From NCBI RefSeq assembly GCF_001294625.1, contig NZ_CP012677.1, forward strand, positions 2,232,001-2,296,000: a stretch of 64,000 nucleotides of DNA, read 5' to 3'. Both the position numbers and the translations under genes were made by a program. Below the pieces are notes generated by a model, which worked only from the letters and a program-made list of their open reading frames with translations, had not been told where the DNA came from and did not search any database. Shown piece after piece: positions 37,245 to 46,750 of the stretch (positions within the stretch are counted from its first letter, which is position 1; each line of letters opens with the position of its first letter). This DNA comes from Arthrobacter alpinus. Its GTDB lineage: Bacteria > Actinomycetota > Actinomycetes > Actinomycetales > Micrococcaceae.

Positions 37245-38126
37245 TTAGCGGCGGTAGCCGCTGGTGGCCCGGTCCCGTCCCGTGAGGTCTACGTGGGTCC
37301 GGATGTTCTCAAACTTGCCGCTGCCTTCGAACAGCGCCACCATCTGTGCTGCCTGCACCTCTGCGTGCTCCATAACGAAGTACCCGCCTGGACGCAGCAG
37401 GCGTGCAGCGGTGGCGGCCGCGGCCGTGGGCATTTCCATGCCGTCCGCTCCCCCGCCGTACAGCGCCATGTGGGGATCGTGCAGGCGCACTTCCAGGTCT
37501 CGGGGAATGGCGTTGGCGGGAATGTAGGGAGGGTTGGAAACCACCACGTCCACCGTGCCGTCCAGCTCCGCAAACGCCTCCCGCATGTCCCCGTGCACCA
37601 ACGTCACCCCCGTGCCGGCCAGGTTCCTGTCGGCCCACGGATAGGCGTCTTCGCTGAGTTCGACGGCGAACACCGCGCAACCGGGGACCTCGGTTGCCAG
37701 GGCGCCGGCAATGGCACCCGAGCCGGTGCCGAGGTCGGCGGCAAGGGTGGAGGCACCGGCACCACGTTCTTGGTTCAGCTGTGTTAATACGTCGATGGCC
37801 AGCTGGACCACAGACTCCGTCTCCGGCCGGGGCACAAAGACCCCCTTGCCCACGGCCAGCTCCAAATGCCTGAAGTAGGCCGTCCCGGTGATGTGCTGCA
37901 GGGGTTCCCGAGCGGCCCGGCGCGCCACCAAGGCGTCGTAGCCGGACGGTGCCACAGCTGTGCCAAATAACATGGCCACCAGTTCACCCCGGCCCACGCC
38001 CAGCAGATGGGCTGCCAACAGCTGCGCATCCACCGCAGGAGAGGGCACTCCGGCGGCCGCAAGGACCGCCGTGGCACGTTTCACCACATCGGCCAGGGAA
38101 TCGGAGGTGTCAGTCACCCAACGCAT
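37245..38126 (-). CDS. prmC: peptide chain release factor N5-glutamine methyltransferase
   Basis: Methylates the Gln of the GGQ motif in release factors RF1 and RF2. The 293-residue enzyme has the SAM-binding motif [14 protein letters not shown] near residue 122 and the catalytic NPPYIPAN motif near residue 188. Its start overlaps the prfA stop by 17 bases; a GTG at 38117 is an alternative. It is directly downstream of its substrate gene, the usual prfA-prmC pairing. Confidence 0.94.
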   Translation of the reverse strand: MRWVTDTSDSLADVVKRATAVLAAAGVPSPAVDAQLLAAHLLGVGRGELVAMLFGTAVAPSGYDALVARRAAREPLQHITGTAYFRHLELAVGKGVFVPRPETESVVQLAIDVLTQLNQERGAGASTLAADLGTGSGAIAGALATEVPGCAVFAVELSEDAYPWADRNLAGTGVTLVHGDMREAFAELDGTVDVVVSNPPYIPANAIPRDLEVRLHDPHMALYGGGADGMEMPTAAAATAARLLRPGGYFVMEHAEVQAAQMVALFEGSGKFENIRTHVDLTGRDRATSGYRR

Positions 38127-39183
38127 CCAATCGAGCCTGCTCGTCCATCTCGATGGCCGACTGCACCACAGGTTCCAGATCGCCGTTCATGACGGCGTCC
38201 AGGTTGTAAGCTTTGTAACCGGTACGGTGGTCGGCAATCCGGTTTTCCGGGTAGTTGTAGGTGCGGATGCGCTCGGAGCGGTCCATGGTGCGGATCTGGG
38301 ACTTACGCACGGCGGAGTTTTCGGCATCGATGATGGCCTGTTGGTGAGCCAAGATGCGGGCGCGGAGCACGCGCATGCCCGCTTCACGGTTCTGCAGCTG
38401 GGACTTCTCGTTCTGCATGGCCACCACGATACCTGTGGGCAAGTGGGTGATGCGCACGGCGGAGTCGGTGGTGTTAACAGACTGTCCGCCGGGGCCCGAG
38501 GACCGGTAGACGTCGATCTTGAGGTCGTTCTGGCTAATGTCAACCTCTTCAGGCTCATCAACCTCAGGTAAAACAAGCACCCCGGCAGCCGAGGTGTGGA
38601 TGCGTCCCTGAGATTCCGTGGCAGGCACACGCTGTACGCGGTGCACGCCGCCTTCAAACTTCAGGCGCGCAAAGACACCCTCAGCCGGATCGTTTGAACG
38701 GCCCTTGACGGCGATTGAAATGTCTTTGTAACCGCCCAGATCCGACTCCGTGGCCGAGATGATCTCCGTCTTCCACCCCCGGGTTTCGGCGTAGCGGGTG
38801 TACATGCGCACCAGATCCGCCGCGAATAGGGCCGCCTCGTCTCCGCCTTCGCCAGCCTTGACCTCAAGGATCACGTCCCGTGCGTCGTCGGGGTCGCGCG
38901 GGATCAACAGACGGCGCAGCTTCTCTTGGGCGGTGGCAAGCTGCTCCTGAAGCACGGGTACTTCGGCGGCAAACTCGGGATCCTCCGACGCCATTTCCTT
39001 GGCGGCCTGAAGATCGTCGGTGAGCCGCTCAACCTGGTGGTAGCCCTCCACCACGCCGCTCAATTCCGCATACCGGCGGCCCAGCTTTTTGGCCAACGAC
39101 TGATCGGCGTGCACAGCGGGGTCGCTGAGGCGCATCTGCAACTCGGCGTGCTCATCAAGCAACCCGTGGATGGATTCAAACAT
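38110..39183 (-). CDS. prfA: peptide chain release factor 1
   Basis: Reads UAA and UAG stop codons. The 357-residue protein has the PxT-type codon-recognition motif (VPATES) and the catalytic GPGGQSVN motif. The start at 39183 ([12 protein letters not shown]) is chosen because AGAGG precedes it; the open frame to 39255 is not supported. A hairpin separates it from rho upstream. The rpmE gene that lies between rho and prfA in M. tuberculosis is absent. Confidence 0.96.
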   Translation of the reverse strand: MFESIHGLLDEHAELQMRLSDPAVHADQSLAKKLGRRYAELSGVVEGYHQVERLTDDLQAAKEMASEDPEFAAEVPVLQEQLATAQEKLRRLLIPRDPDDARDVILEVKAGEGGDEAALFAADLVRMYTRYAETRGWKTEIISATESDLGGYKDISIAVKGRSNDPAEGVFARLKFEGGVHRVQRVPATESQGRIHTSAAGVLVLPEVDEPEEVDISQNDLKIDVYRSSGPGGQSVNTTDSAVRITHLPTGIVVAMQNEKSQLQNREAGMRVLRARILAHQQAIIDAENSAVRKSQIRTMDRSERIRTYNYPENRIADHRTGYKAYNLDAVMNGDLEPVVQSAIEMDEQARLDALGD

Positions 39184-39238
39184 TTCAAAACCTCTCTCGA
39201 CGTGTGTCAAGTCTAATAACGATGGCAGTACCAACGCG

Positions 39239-39277
39239 AAGAGGCGGGCCCGCACAGTGATGTACGGCCCCGCCTCT
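39239..39277 (-). terminator. stem-loop between rho and prfA
   Basis: 39239-39250 pairs with 39266-39277 through a roughly 10-12 bp GC-rich stem. It lies just after the rho stop (39287) on the minus strand. No T-run follows. It may be a terminator or a pause between rho and prfA. Confidence 0.5.
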
Positions 39278-39286
39278 TGTGCTTAG

Positions 39287-41569
39287 CTACTTGTCTTGTT
39301 CGGCCTTGGAACCCAGGGTGGTCTTCTGGATCTGCATGAGGAACTCGACGTTGGACTGCGTCTCACGGATCTTGGAGGTGAGCAATTCAAGGGACTGCTG
39401 CATTTCCAGGCCGGAGAGGACGCGGCGCAGGCGCCACATGATCTTGACCTCTTCCGGGGAGAGCAGGTTCTCTTCGCGACGGGTGCCGGAGGCGTTGACG
39501 TCAACGGCCGGGAAGATGCGCTTGTCTGCCAGCTGGCGGGACAGGCGGAGCTCCATGTTGCCGGTGCCCTTGAACTCCTCGAAGATGACCTCATCAGCCT
39601 TGGAACCGGTTTCCACCAATGCCGTGGCCAGGATGGTCAGCGAGCCGCCGTTTTCAATGTTGCGGGCTGCACCGAAGAAGCGCTTCGGCGGGTACAGCGC
39701 TGCGGAGTCGACACCACCGGAGAGGATACGGCCCGAGGACGGAGCGGAGTTGTTGTACGCACGGCCCAGACGGGTCATGGAGTCCAGGAGAACAACAACG
39801 TCCATGCCCATTTCCACCAGGCGCTTGGCGCGCTCAATGGAGAGCTCGGCAACCTGGGTGTGGTCATCGGCGGGACGGTCGAAGGTGGAGGCAATGACCT
39901 CACCCTTGACGGTGCGCTGCATGTCTGTGACCTCTTCGGGACGTTCGTCAACCAGAACCATCATGAGGTGAACCTCAGGATTGTTAATAGTGATGGCGTT
40001 CGCGATGGACTGCAGGATCAACGTCTTGCCAGCCTTAGGCGGGGACACGATCAAGCCGCGCTGGCCTTTGCCGATGGGGGCAACCAGGTCGATGACGCGG
40101 GGACCGATCTTCTTGGGGTCGGTCTCCAGGCGCAGGCGCTCGGAGGGGTACAACGGAACCAGCTTGGAGAACTCAACACGGTCCTTGAGCTCATCCGGGT
40201 TCTTGCCGTTAACGCTCGTAACACGCACCAGGGCGTTGAATTTCTGCCGGGCGCTGGTCGCCTGGCTGCGGTCTTCACCTTCACGCGGCGCACGAATGGC
40301 ACCGACCACGGCGTCACCCTTGCGCAGGTTGTACTTCTTGACCTGGGAAAGCGAGACATAAACGTCGTTGGCACCGGGCAGGTAGCCGGAGGTACGGACA
40401 AACGCGTAGTTGTCCAGCAGGTCCAAGATACCAGCCACGGGCAGCAGAACGTCGTCCTCGGTGACCTCGGAGTCATCGAAGTCCGGTCCCTGGGTGCGGC
40501 CGCGGCGGCGGTCGTTGCGGTCCCGGAAACGATCGTTACGATCGTTGCGGCCGTTGTTGTTGCCGCGATCGTTGTTGTTGCCGCGATCGTTGCGGTCGTT
40601 GGTCTCGGCTGCGGGGCGGTCCCGGCGATTGCGGCGGTTGCGGTTGTTCCGTGAGCCGTCTTCGTCGTCGTTGCGCTCGTTGGAGTTGCGCTCGTTGGAG
40701 TTACGCTCGCCCGCGGGACGCTCGACGGCGGTGCGCTCGTTGGAGCCGCGTTCCCCGGCTGTGCGCTCGGTGTTTGTGCGCTCAGTGCTGCTGCGCTCTG
40801 CACGGTCGTTGTTGCGCTGGTTGCGGTTACCGCGACCATTGCGGGAATTACGCTCGGAGTGCTCGGTGTGTTCACCGGTCTCCTCCGACGCATTCTCGGC
40901 CGGGAGGCTCTCACCGTTGCCGGCCGGAGTCTGCGCCGGAGCAACAACTGCGGCCTCGTCGGTGTCGGCCGTGCGGCCGCCGCCTTGTGCCCTGCGGTTG
41001 CGGGTGCGCGGCTGACGGCGCACCTCGACATCGGTGTCGGCGCTGGCGTCGGCGCTGGTACCGGTGGCTGCGACGCTCTCAACAGCTGCAGGTGCCGCCA
41101 CCTCAGTGGAAACAACCATGCTCTGCACACCCGCGTCGGTGGTGATGATTCCGTCGCTGCTTGCAGCACGGCGGCTGCGGCCGCGCCCTCGGACGCCTCG
41201 CTCAGCTACTTCACTGGCGACGGGTGCAACGGCAGGCTCGGAAGACTCTGCTGCAACGGGTTCTGACTTGGACCGGGTGGTGCGCTTAGCCGGGGCCTCT
41301 GCCTTGGCTGCAACAGCTGGCTCGGCCTTTGCTGCAACAGCGGGGCGGTCTGCCACGGAAGAGCCACGTTGGTGGGCCGAAATGGCATCCACCAAATCGC
41401 CCTTGCGCAAGCGTGAACCGCCCGTAATACCCAACTGGCCGGCTAGTGCCTGCAGCTGGGCCAATTTCAAACCAGCCAAACCAGCCGACTTGGCGGTTCC
41501 AGCCGATTTTGCGGTGTCGTTCAACTCAGCCGCCTTGGTACCTGCGGCTGTAGTTACGATTTCTGTCAC
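39287..41569 (-). CDS. rho: transcription termination factor Rho with long N-terminal insert
   Basis: A 760-residue Rho, much longer than the 419 residues of E. coli. Residues about 30-75 form the Rho N-terminal helix bundle (GLKLAQLQALAGQLGITGG). Residues about 80-390 form a long low-complexity Arg/Asn/Asp/Glu-rich insert with NERNSNERN-type repeats. The RNA-binding cold-shock-like domain follows (LDLLDNYAFVRTSGYLPG). Walker A is SPPKAGKTLI, with DSMTRLGRAYN later. Inserts like this occur in many actinobacteria. The start is GTG at 41569 with an unusual ribosome-binding site inside the perfect palindrome GAAGGATCCTTC (41570-41581). Confidence 0.96.
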   Translation of the reverse strand: MTEIVTTAAGTKAAELNDTAKSAGTAKSAGLAGLKLAQLQALAGQLGITGGSRLRKGDLVDAISAHQRGSSVADRPAVAAKAEPAVAAKAEAPAKRTTRSKSEPVAAESSEPAVAPVASEVAERGVRGRGRSRRAASSDGIITTDAGVQSMVVSTEVAAPAAVESVAATGTSADASADTDVEVRRQPRTRNRRAQGGGRTADTDEAAVVAPAQTPAGNGESLPAENASEETGEHTEHSERNSRNGRGNRNQRNNDRAERSSTERTNTERTAGERGSNERTAVERPAGERNSNERNSNERNDDEDGSRNNRNRRNRRDRPAAETNDRNDRGNNNDRGNNNGRNDRNDRFRDRNDRRRGRTQGPDFDDSEVTEDDVLLPVAGILDLLDNYAFVRTSGYLPGANDVYVSLSQVKKYNLRKGDAVVGAIRAPREGEDRSQATSARQKFNALVRVTSVNGKNPDELKDRVEFSKLVPLYPSERLRLETDPKKIGPRVIDLVAPIGKGQRGLIVSPPKAGKTLILQSIANAITINNPEVHLMMVLVDERPEEVTDMQRTVKGEVIASTFDRPADDHTQVAELSIERAKRLVEMGMDVVVLLDSMTRLGRAYNNSAPSSGRILSGGVDSAALYPPKRFFGAARNIENGGSLTILATALVETGSKADEVIFEEFKGTGNMELRLSRQLADKRIFPAVDVNASGTRREENLLSPEEVKIMWRLRRVLSGLEMQQSLELLTSKIRETQSNVEFLMQIQKTTLGSKAEQDK

Positions 41570-41756
41570 GAAGGATCCTTCCCCCTCGATGGCGAACCCC
41601 TAAGGCGGGGCCGCGATGATTGAAGTCAACTGCGAAGCCGCAACCGCACTGGTTGGGGCAGGGAAATCAGCTGAGGTTCCATCCCGCACGTCCAAGAGAC
41701 TGGCGTAGTGGAGATGGTGGCATCAAAACTGGGCTACAAACTATGGGCAAACAGCC

Positions 41757-42794
41757 CTAGAGCGCTTGTGAACCCGGATGCACTTCTACTTTAGCACCCT
41801 CAAGGTCCACTGCCAGCCGCAGAACACGCCAAGACACGCCGAACTTGGATGTCTTTTTCTCCTCGCCGCCCAAACCAGCGATGAAAGCCACCATGGCGTC
41901 GGCCTCCAAGGCGCCGTTGGCCAGGGCCATCACCGTGGGGCCGGCACCGGAGATGAACGCAGCATGACCATCCTCGCGCAGCTTCGCCACAAGCGCAGCA
42001 CTCTCCGGCATGGCCGCGGCACGGTAGTCCTGATGCAGAAAGTCCCGCGTCCCGGCACCCAACAGTTCGGGTGCGTCTTTGAGTGCGTGGATCAACAGGG
42101 CCGCCCGGCCCGAGTTGGCGGCGGCGTCGGCATGGGGCACGGTCGCCGGCAGCAGGCCGCGCGCCAGCTCGGTCTTGACCTCAAAGTTCGGGATGGCCAC
42201 CACCGGGATCACGGCCCCCGACGGCGTCACCTTGGCACTAGCGTACCTCTGCCCCTCACGCCATGAAATGGCGGCGGCGCCAAAGATGGCCGGTGCCACA
42301 TTATCCGGATGGCCTTCCATTTCTGAGGCGAGCTGGAGGATCCACTGTGAATCCTGCTGGTCGGCACTGTCGACCAGGGCATTAGCCGCCATGATGCCAG
42401 CCACGATAGCCGAGGCGGAGGAACCCAGCCCCCGCCCGTGCGGCAGCACGTTCTCGGCGGCAATTCGCAAACCCCCGCGCCGGTACCCCAGACGGGCAAA
42501 GGCCAGGTCCATGGCCTTGACCACCAGGTGGGTGGCGTCCAGGGGCAGCTGCGCCACCCCTTCCCCCCGCAGATCAAATTCCAGGACGGCATCCATGCTC
42601 CCGCCACCCTGGCCCGAAGACGGCAGGGTCGACACGCTCAGCGTGTCATACAGCGAAACGGCCAGCCCCAGGGAGTCAAAGCCGGGACCCAGGTTGGCAC
42701 TGGTTCCGGGTACCTGCACCGTGGCGGTGAAACCCGGAGCAGGAACTTTCAGAACGGCGGCGTGAAGCGGGGACGTCATAGTGGGACCTGTCAT
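41757..42794 (-). CDS. thrB: homoserine kinase
   Basis: Phosphorylates homoserine for threonine synthesis. The 345-residue GHMP kinase shows the ATP-binding loop HGRGLGSSASAIVAGI, and the late glycine-rich SGAGPTVMAL motif near residue 280. The N-terminal GTSANLGPGFDSLGLA is typical. It lies 14 bases after thrC, and all of hom, thrC and thrB run together on the minus strand. Confidence 0.96.
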   Translation of the reverse strand: MTGPTMTSPLHAAVLKVPAPGFTATVQVPGTSANLGPGFDSLGLAVSLYDTLSVSTLPSSGQGGGSMDAVLEFDLRGEGVAQLPLDATHLVVKAMDLAFARLGYRRGGLRIAAENVLPHGRGLGSSASAIVAGIMAANALVDSADQQDSQWILQLASEMEGHPDNVAPAIFGAAAISWREGQRYASAKVTPSGAVIPVVAIPNFEVKTELARGLLPATVPHADAAANSGRAALLIHALKDAPELLGAGTRDFLHQDYRAAAMPESAALVAKLREDGHAAFISGAGPTVMALANGALEADAMVAFIAGLGGEEKKTSKFGVSWRVLRLAVDLEGAKVEVHPGSQAL

Positions 42795-42808
42795 GGAAGG
42801 GTGCGCTA

Positions 42809-43912
42809 CTAGTCCGTTAGGCCCAGTGCTGTGGCCACGGTGACGACGTCGAACTCTACCTTAGTGGGCTCCACGGCACTGCCGTCGGTGTTTTTCAACG
42901 CCCAGTCAGGATCCTTCAGTCCGTGCCCAGTGACCGTGACCACGAAGGTCTTGCCGTTGGGAACCTCTCCGGCAGCGTACTTCTTCAAAATGCCGGCAAC
43001 GCCTGCAGCCGAGGCCGGCTCAACGAACACGCCTTCCTTGGCCGAAAGCCAACGGTGCGCGGCAAGGATTTCCTCATCGGTGACCGAGTCGATCAGGCCC
43101 CCGGATTCGTCGCGGGCGGCAATGGCCATGTCCCAGGATGCCGGGTTGCCGATGCGGATGGCAGTGGCAATCGTGTCCGGCTCGGTGATGGGGTGGCCTG
43201 CGACGAACGGTGCGGCACCGGCCGCCTGGAAGCCCCACATGATGGGGGTGTGCGTGGAGACGGCCTCCAGCGTGCCGGCGGTGGCGGACTCGTAGGGGGC
43301 GCAGTATTCCTTGTAGCCCCTCCAGTACGCGCTGATGTTGCCGGCGTTGCCAACGGGCAGCACATGGTAGTCCGGAGCGTCGCCCAAGGCATCAACCACC
43401 TCGAACGCGCCTGTCTTCTGGCCTTCGATGCGGGCCGGGTTGACGGAGTTCACCAGGAACACCGGGTAGGACTCGGCTAGTTTGCGGGCCACATCGAGGC
43501 AGTTGTCAAAGTTGCCGTTGACCTGCAGGATGGTGGCCCCGTGTGCCACGGCCTGGCTCAACTTGCCCATGGAGATCTTGCCCTCGGGCACCAGGACGGC
43601 ACACGTCAGACCGGCCTGTTTGGCGTATGCGGCCGCCGAGGCAGAGGTGTTGCCCGTGGAGGCACACACCACTGCCTTGGCACCGGCGGCGACTGCCGCC
43701 GTCATGGCCATGGTCATTCCGCGGTCCTTGAAGGAACCTGTCGGGTTCATGCCCTCAACCTTCAGGTACACCTTGGAACCCGTCAGCGCCGAAAGGTGCT
43801 GGGCGAACACCAAAGGTGTGCCACCCTCCCCCAGCGTGATGATGCGGGTATCCGCAGTTACCGGCAAACGCTCTGCATATTCACGGACTACTCCGCGCCA
43901 CTGGTGAGCCAT
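42809..43912 (-). CDS. thrC: threonine synthase
   Basis: Converts O-phosphohomoserine to threonine using PLP. The 367-residue enzyme has the Schiff-base Lys in TGSFKDRGM, and the phosphate cup region [11 protein letters not shown]. The start ATG overlaps the hom stop by one base (TGATG), so translation of hom and thrC is coupled. Confidence 0.97.
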   Translation of the reverse strand: MAHQWRGVVREYAERLPVTADTRIITLGEGGTPLVFAQHLSALTGSKVYLKVEGMNPTGSFKDRGMTMAMTAAVAAGAKAVVCASTGNTSASAAAYAKQAGLTCAVLVPEGKISMGKLSQAVAHGATILQVNGNFDNCLDVARKLAESYPVFLVNSVNPARIEGQKTGAFEVVDALGDAPDYHVLPVGNAGNISAYWRGYKEYCAPYESATAGTLEAVSTHTPIMWGFQAAGAAPFVAGHPITEPDTIATAIRIGNPASWDMAIAARDESGGLIDSVTDEEILAAHRWLSAKEGVFVEPASAAGVAGILKKYAAGEVPNGKTFVVTVTGHGLKDPDWALKNTDGSAVEPTKVEFDVVTVATALGLTD

Positions 43913-45279
43913 CAGACTCCCTCCACCCTCAACACACTCGTTACGGAATTTATGATGTCCAGGCCCTTGATGGCCTCGACAGTTGCTGCCAGAGCAGCCT
44001 CGCTGGCACGGTGCGTGACGATGCGCAGCTCGGCGGAACCGTTCCCGCCGTCGTCGCTCTCACGGTGCACGGTTTGGCGCATGGTTTCTATGGAGACGCC
44101 GTTTTCGGCAAAGAGCGCCGAAATCTTGGCCAGCACGCCCGGCTGGTCAGCCGCGTCCAGGCCAATGTAGTACTGCGTGGTGACGGCCTCGATGCCCAGG
44201 ACAGGCAAAACGCCCGTGGTGGTTTCCGTCCGTCCCGGGCCGCCCAAAACCATGCGGCGGGCGGCCGAAACGACGTCGCCCAGGATGGCCGACGCCGTGG
44301 GAGTGCCGCCGGCGCCGCGGCCGTAGAACATGAGCTCCCCGGCGGACTCGGCCTCGATGAACACTGCGTTGAACGCGCCGTGCACGGCGGCCAGCGGGTG
44401 CTCGCGGGGAATCAAGGTGGGGTGCACGCGCACGCTCACGCCCGTGGTGCCAACACCTGTGGCACCGGTGGTTTCCAGTTTTTCGGCGATCGCCAGCAGC
44501 TTGATGACGAACCCGGCATCCTTGGCCGCTGCGATGTCATCGGCAGTGACGGCGGTGATGCCCTGGCAGTGCACGTCCTCCAACGCAAAACGCGTGTGGA
44601 AGGACAGCGAGGCCAAGATGGCACCCTTGGCGGCGGCGTCGTGTCCCTCGATGTCGGCGGTCGGATCGGCCTCCGCATAGCCCAGACGGGTGGCCTCGGC
44701 CAGGGCGTCGGGAAATTCGGCGCCCGTGGTGTCCATCGCGTCAAGGATGAAGTTGGTGGTGCCGTTGACGATGCCCATGACACGGGTGATCTTGTCCCCG
44801 GCCAGTGAGTCCCGAATGGGGCGCAGGATGGGGATCGCCCCGGCGACGGCGGCCTCGTAGGAAAGCTGCACGCCGGCGGCGTCGGCCTTCTCATACAGGC
44901 TGGGGCCATCCACTGCCAGCAGCGCCTTGTTGCCGGTGATAACCGACGCGCCGTGTTCGATGGCTTCCAGGATCAGCGTGCGGGCCGGTTCCAGCCCACC
45001 CATCAGTTCAATGACGACGTCGGCGTCCCGCACCAGGGCGGAGGCATCGGTGGTGAATAGCTCACGGGGCAGCTCCACCTCGCGGGGGGCGTCGATGGTG
45101 CGCACTGCTATGCCCACCAGTTCCAGGCGTGCGCCGGTGCGCGCGGCCAGGGATTCGGCGTCGTCGAGCAAAATGCGGGCCACCTGCGCGCCAACATTGC
45201 CTGCGCCCAAAAGGGCGACCCGCAGGGTCTTCGGGCGGGGGGTGTCCGTGTCAACCACGGCGGTGTTGCGCTCTGTCAA
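43912..45279 (-). CDS. hom: homoserine dehydrogenase
   Basis: Reduces aspartate semialdehyde to homoserine. The 455-residue enzyme has an N-terminal NAD(P)-binding motif [13 protein letters not shown], the homoserine-binding region ([19 protein letters not shown]) and a C-terminal ACT domain (about residues 355-450, [16 protein letters not shown]) for threonine feedback. A monofunctional enzyme, not fused to aspartokinase. Confidence 0.97.
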   Translation of the reverse strand: MTERNTAVVDTDTPRPKTLRVALLGAGNVGAQVARILLDDAESLAARTGARLELVGIAVRTIDAPREVELPRELFTTDASALVRDADVVIELMGGLEPARTLILEAIEHGASVITGNKALLAVDGPSLYEKADAAGVQLSYEAAVAGAIPILRPIRDSLAGDKITRVMGIVNGTTNFILDAMDTTGAEFPDALAEATRLGYAEADPTADIEGHDAAAKGAILASLSFHTRFALEDVHCQGITAVTADDIAAAKDAGFVIKLLAIAEKLETTGATGVGTTGVSVRVHPTLIPREHPLAAVHGAFNAVFIEAESAGELMFYGRGAGGTPTASAILGDVVSAARRMVLGGPGRTETTTGVLPVLGIEAVTTQYYIGLDAADQPGVLAKISALFAENGVSIETMRQTVHRESDDGGNGSAELRIVTHRASEAALAATVEAIKGLDIINSVTSVLRVEGV

Positions 45280-45286
45280 AGTCTCT

Positions 45287-46747
45287 CTAGATCCCTAAAT
45301 CGCGTGCCAGTAAATCGTCTTCTGTTTCGCCCCGCACTATCAAGCGTGCGATGCCGTTTTTGACGGCGACCACGGGCGGCCTGGGCACATAGTTGTAGTT
45401 GCTGGCCAGTGCCCAGCAGTACGCGCCCGTTCCGGGAACTGCAAGCAGGTCACCGGCCGCCACGTCATTGGGCAGATATACATCTCTAACAACAATGTCA
45501 CCACTCTCGCAATGTTTGCCCACCACTCGGGACAAAGCCGGTGCCTGCGCGGAGGCGCGGTTGGCCACAACGGCCGAATAATCCGCCTCGTACAGCACCG
45601 GACGGGCGTTATCGCTCATGCCGCCATCCACCGACACATAACGGCGCGGGGCCGTCACATCTTCTTGGCCGTCCACCTGAACCTGCACCGTTTTTAGTGT
45701 GCCGGTCTCATACAAGGTGAAGGTGGTGCTGCCCACGATGGCCCGTCCGGGCTCGATCGAGATGCGCGGCGGAACCATGCCCAGTTCCGCGCAGGTCTCG
45801 TGGACGACGGCGGCCATCGCCTGGGCGACCTCGGCCGCCGGGCGCGGGGTGTCCACAGCGGTGTAGGCGATGCCGTAGCCGCCGCCCAAGTCCAGCTCGG
45901 GCAGTGTGATGGAGTACTTGTCCTGGATTTCGTGGGTGAAGTGCAGCAGCTTGCGGGCGGCAATTTCAAAGCCCTCGGCCTCAAAGATCTGCGAGCCGAT
46001 GTGGGCGTGGAAACCCAGAAAGTTGATGCTTTCGGCTTCCACGGCCAGCTTCGCGGCGGCCTCGGCGGCGCTCATGCCCGGAGCTTCCGGATCCTCGGCG
46101 ACAAAACTGAGGCCAAACTTCTGATCCTCGTGCGCGGTGGCAATGGATTCATGCGTGTGTGCGTGCACCCCGGGGGTCAGACGCAACATGACATTGGCCT
46201 TCTCGCCCCGGGCCGCGGCGATGTCCGCCACCCGCTGCAGCTCGTGCAGGCTGTCCACCACGATCCGGCCCAACCCCATGTCTAGGGCGCGGTTGATCTC
46301 GGCGTCAGACTTGTTGTTGCCGTGCAGGCCCAGGTTCGCGCCTTTGAGCCCGGCACGGGCCGCCACGGCCAGTTCACCGCCTGAGCAGGTGTCAAGGCGC
46401 AGCCCCTCGGAGTCGACCCAGCGGGCCACCTCAACGGACAGGAACGCCTTGCCGGCGTAGTAGACGTCCACGCCGCCGCAGATATCGCCAAAGGCCTCAT
46501 CGAAAGCGTCCTTGAAGGTGCGCGCGCGCAGGCGGAAGTCATCCTCGCTCATGACAAACAATGGCGTGCCAAACTGTGCCTTGAGCTCGCTGACCGGGAT
46601 GCCGCTAATGGTGAGTTCACCGTGTCCGACGCGTTCGACGTCGTGCGCCCACAGGGCCGGAACCAGTGCGTTGACATCTCCTGCAGGAGGCAGCCAAGCG
46701 GGGGCCAGCTCGGCGCCGGTAACCGGCCGCGTTGTGGAGTCAGTCAT
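45287..46747 (-). CDS. lysA: diaminopimelate decarboxylase
   Basis: Makes lysine from meso-diaminopimelate. The 486-residue PLP enzyme contains the Schiff-base Lys in VYYAGKAFLS, GFHAHIGSQIF, and HCESGDIVV. An N-terminal extension of about 30 residues precedes the barrel. It lies 3 bases after argS and 7 bases before hom. Confidence 0.97.
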   Translation of the reverse strand: MTDSTTRPVTGAELAPAWLPPAGDVNALVPALWAHDVERVGHGELTISGIPVSELKAQFGTPLFVMSEDDFRLRARTFKDAFDEAFGDICGGVDVYYAGKAFLSVEVARWVDSEGLRLDTCSGGELAVAARAGLKGANLGLHGNNKSDAEINRALDMGLGRIVVDSLHELQRVADIAAARGEKANVMLRLTPGVHAHTHESIATAHEDQKFGLSFVAEDPEAPGMSAAEAAAKLAVEAESINFLGFHAHIGSQIFEAEGFEIAARKLLHFTHEIQDKYSITLPELDLGGGYGIAYTAVDTPRPAAEVAQAMAAVVHETCAELGMVPPRISIEPGRAIVGSTTFTLYETGTLKTVQVQVDGQEDVTAPRRYVSVDGGMSDNARPVLYEADYSAVVANRASAQAPALSRVVGKHCESGDIVVRDVYLPNDVAAGDLLAVPGTGAYCWALASNYNYVPRPPVVAVKNGIARLIVRGETEDDLLARDLGI

Positions 46748-46750
46748 GTC

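Noticed and set aside
39296-40654. 452-codon plus-strand frame antisense to rho
   Set aside because: Opposite-strand shadow of a well-supported rho; GC-rich codons avoid stops in the complementary frame.
40500-40860. Possible repeat array or CRISPR in the rho region
   Set aside because: The repeated CGTT/GCGCTCGTTGGAG units encode the Asn/Arg/Glu-rich insert of Rho in frame.
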